This document shows, in pieces, positions 63,103-64,000 of a stretch of 64,000 nt of DNA (positions within the stretch are counted from its first letter, which is position 1; each line of letters begins with the position of its first letter). The translations under genes were made by a program, and so were the position numbers. The DNA is from Clostridium algifaecis (GTDB lineage: Bacteria > Bacillota > Clostridia > Clostridiales > Clostridiaceae), in contig NZ_JAGGLM010000001.1 in the NCBI RefSeq assembly GCF_017874415.1, forward strand, positions 186,001 to 250,000, read 5' to 3'. The notes below the pieces were generated by a model that was given only the letters and a program-made list of their open reading frames with translations, ran no database searches and was not told the origin of the DNA.

Positions 63103-63852
63103 ATGTATATAGTACAAACTAAGGATCTTGATTTATATTATGGAAAGGTTCAAGCATTGAAAAAAGTAAATTTAAATGTAGAAAAAAATTCTGTTACAGC
63201 ATTAATCGGACCTTCTGGGTGTGGTAAATCTACATTTTTAAGAACTATTAATAGAATGAATGATTTAATTAGTTCAGTAAAAATAGATGGAAAAGTATTT
63301 TTCGAAGAGAAAAATATATATGAGGATTATGATGTAATAGAACTCAGGAAAAGAATTGGAATGGTATTTCAAAGCCCAAATCCATTTCCAATGTCTATAT
63401 ATGACAATGTAGCTTATGGGCCAAGGATACATGGAATGAAAAATAAAAACAAACTGGATGAAATTGTTGAAAAAAGTTTAAAGGGTGCAGCTATATGGGA
63501 TGAAGTAAAGGACAGATTAAATAAAAGTGCACTTGGGCTTTCAGGTGGACAGCAGCAAAGAGTTTGTATAGCCAGAACATTAGCTGTAGAACCAGAAGTA
63601 CTTTTAATGGATGAACCAACCTCTGCCCTTGATCCTATATCAACTTTAAAAATAGAAGAACTTATGGATATATTAAAGAAAGAATATACCATAATAATAG
63701 TAACTCATAATATGCAGCAGGCAGCAAGAATATCTGATTATACCGCTTTTTTCCTTAATGGAGAAATAATTGAAGATGGAAAAACTGATGATATATTTTA
63801 TAAACCAAAGGACAAGAGAACAGAGGACTATATAACAGGAAGATTTGGTTAA
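63103..63852 (+). CDS. pstB: Phosphate ABC transporter ATP-binding protein
   Basis: 249 residues: Walker [11 protein letters not shown]-loop [16 protein letters not shown] (typical PstB), signature [13 protein letters not shown], Walker [14 protein letters not shown] and H-loop [10 protein letters not shown]. It powers the PstCA channel. A longer frame opens at 63067 inside pstA, but the ATG at 63103 after AAGGAGG gives the usual start. Confidence 0.96.
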   Translation: MYIVQTKDLDLYYGKVQALKKVNLNVEKNSVTALIGPSGCGKSTFLRTINRMNDLISSVKIDGKVFFEEKNIYEDYDVIELRKRIGMVFQSPNPFPMSIYDNVAYGPRIHGMKNKNKLDEIVEKSLKGAAIWDEVKDRLNKSALGLSGGQQQRVCIARTLAVEPEVLLMDEPTSALDPISTLKIEELMDILKKEYTIIIVTHNMQQAARISDYTAFFLNGEIIEDGKTDDIFYKPKDKRTEDYITGRFG

Positions 63853-63891
63853 TAATTGTAATGTTTTAAAATATGAATTAGAGGTGATATT

Positions 63892-64000
63892 ATGACAAGA
63901 ACAGGTTTTGATTATGCATTAGAGGAAATGCATAATGATGTTTTGAGAATGGGGAGCATAGTGGAAAAACAAATTCATAAATGTGTAGAATCACTGGTGA
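63892..64000 (+). CDS. phoU: Phosphate signalling protein PhoU, N-terminal part (runs off window)
   Basis: The 36 visible residues, MTRTGFDYALEEMHNDVLR and MGSIVEKQIHKCVESLV, match the first helix pair of PhoU, including the EExHxDVLRMG pattern. PhoU inhibits PhoR when Pst is saturated. GAGGTG precedes the ATG by seven bases, 39 bases after pstB. The rest lies beyond the window. Confidence 0.85.
   Translation, partial: MTRTGFDYALEEMHNDVLRMGSIVEKQIHKCVESLV

Noticed and set aside
1-64000. CRISPR arrays, tRNA or rRNA genes, insertion sequences, prophage
   Set aside because: No repeated spacer structure, cloverleaf-like gene or CCA end, transposase motif or phage gene was recognised anywhere in the window. 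A covariance scan was not possible.

Overview
The window is a 64 kb piece of a very AT-rich Firmicute chromosome. It carries a complete endospore sigma set (sigK, spoIIGA-sigE, sigG), a single-chain PurL, an alanine T-box, RNase J, an iron-dependent butanol/alcohol dehydrogenase and a VanRS-like sensor pair. Together these point to Clostridium sensu stricto. The alcohol dehydrogenase resembles those of solventogenic or acetogenic species, perhaps near the C. ljungdahlii / C. kluyveri / C. tyrobutyricum branch; that placement comes from memory of protein sequences, not from a search. Most genes are on the plus strand in short operons separated by clear hairpin terminators. No tRNA or rRNA gene, CRISPR array, transposase or prophage was seen, and no gene-free stretch exceeds 300 bases.

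Region 1 (1-4.9 kb): the C-terminal part of a divergent phosphofructokinase, a 14-TM drug exporter, a NatAB-type ABC exporter, an orphan Imm22-family immunity protein and a decayed DUF4163/DUF3298 gene. Region 2 (4.9-12.65 kb): an accessory island with a beta-propeller-like protein of unknown role, a protein with 18 cysteines and a Pro/Thr-rich segment, and a minus-strand block of four GT2 glycosyltransferases, one GT4 glycosyltransferase and a nucleotide-sugar epimerase. I read it as a possible surface, perhaps spore-surface, glycosylation system, and it is the least described part of the window. Region 3 (12.8-18 kb): purL with possible PurBoxes, and the iron alcohol dehydrogenase.

Region 4 (18-30.5 kb): a ten-gene histidine operon, hisZGDCBHAFIE, behind a promoter overlapped by a perfect palindrome. 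The missing histidinol-phosphatase step is supplied by a PHP-type hisK about 4 kb downstream. Between them lie a PAP2 phosphatase, a VanRS-like two-component system and an AEC permease. Region 5 (30.6-45.7 kb): housekeeping genes rarA, an Rrf2 regulator, a PRC-barrel protein, an AI-2E permease, T-box-alaS-ireB-yqgF-DUF1292, fur, rnj, ylbF, typA, mltG (with an apparent frameshift in an A8 run) and the tRNA wobble-uridine genes trmR and trhP.

Region 6 (45.7-57.8 kb): a class B PBP, sigK, pilT, a membrane GT2, ftsA-ftsZ, spoIIGA-sigE, sigG, ylmC/ymxH, nrdR and pgeF, joining cell division to sporulation. The spoIIGA promoter has the long spacer and 0A-like box expected for Spo0A control. Region 7 (57.8-64 kb): phoP-phoR followed by pstSCAB and the start of phoU, with PhoP-like repeats ahead of pstS. 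Many genes start with TTG or GTG; starts were chosen by ribosome binding site, and several differ from the longest open frame.
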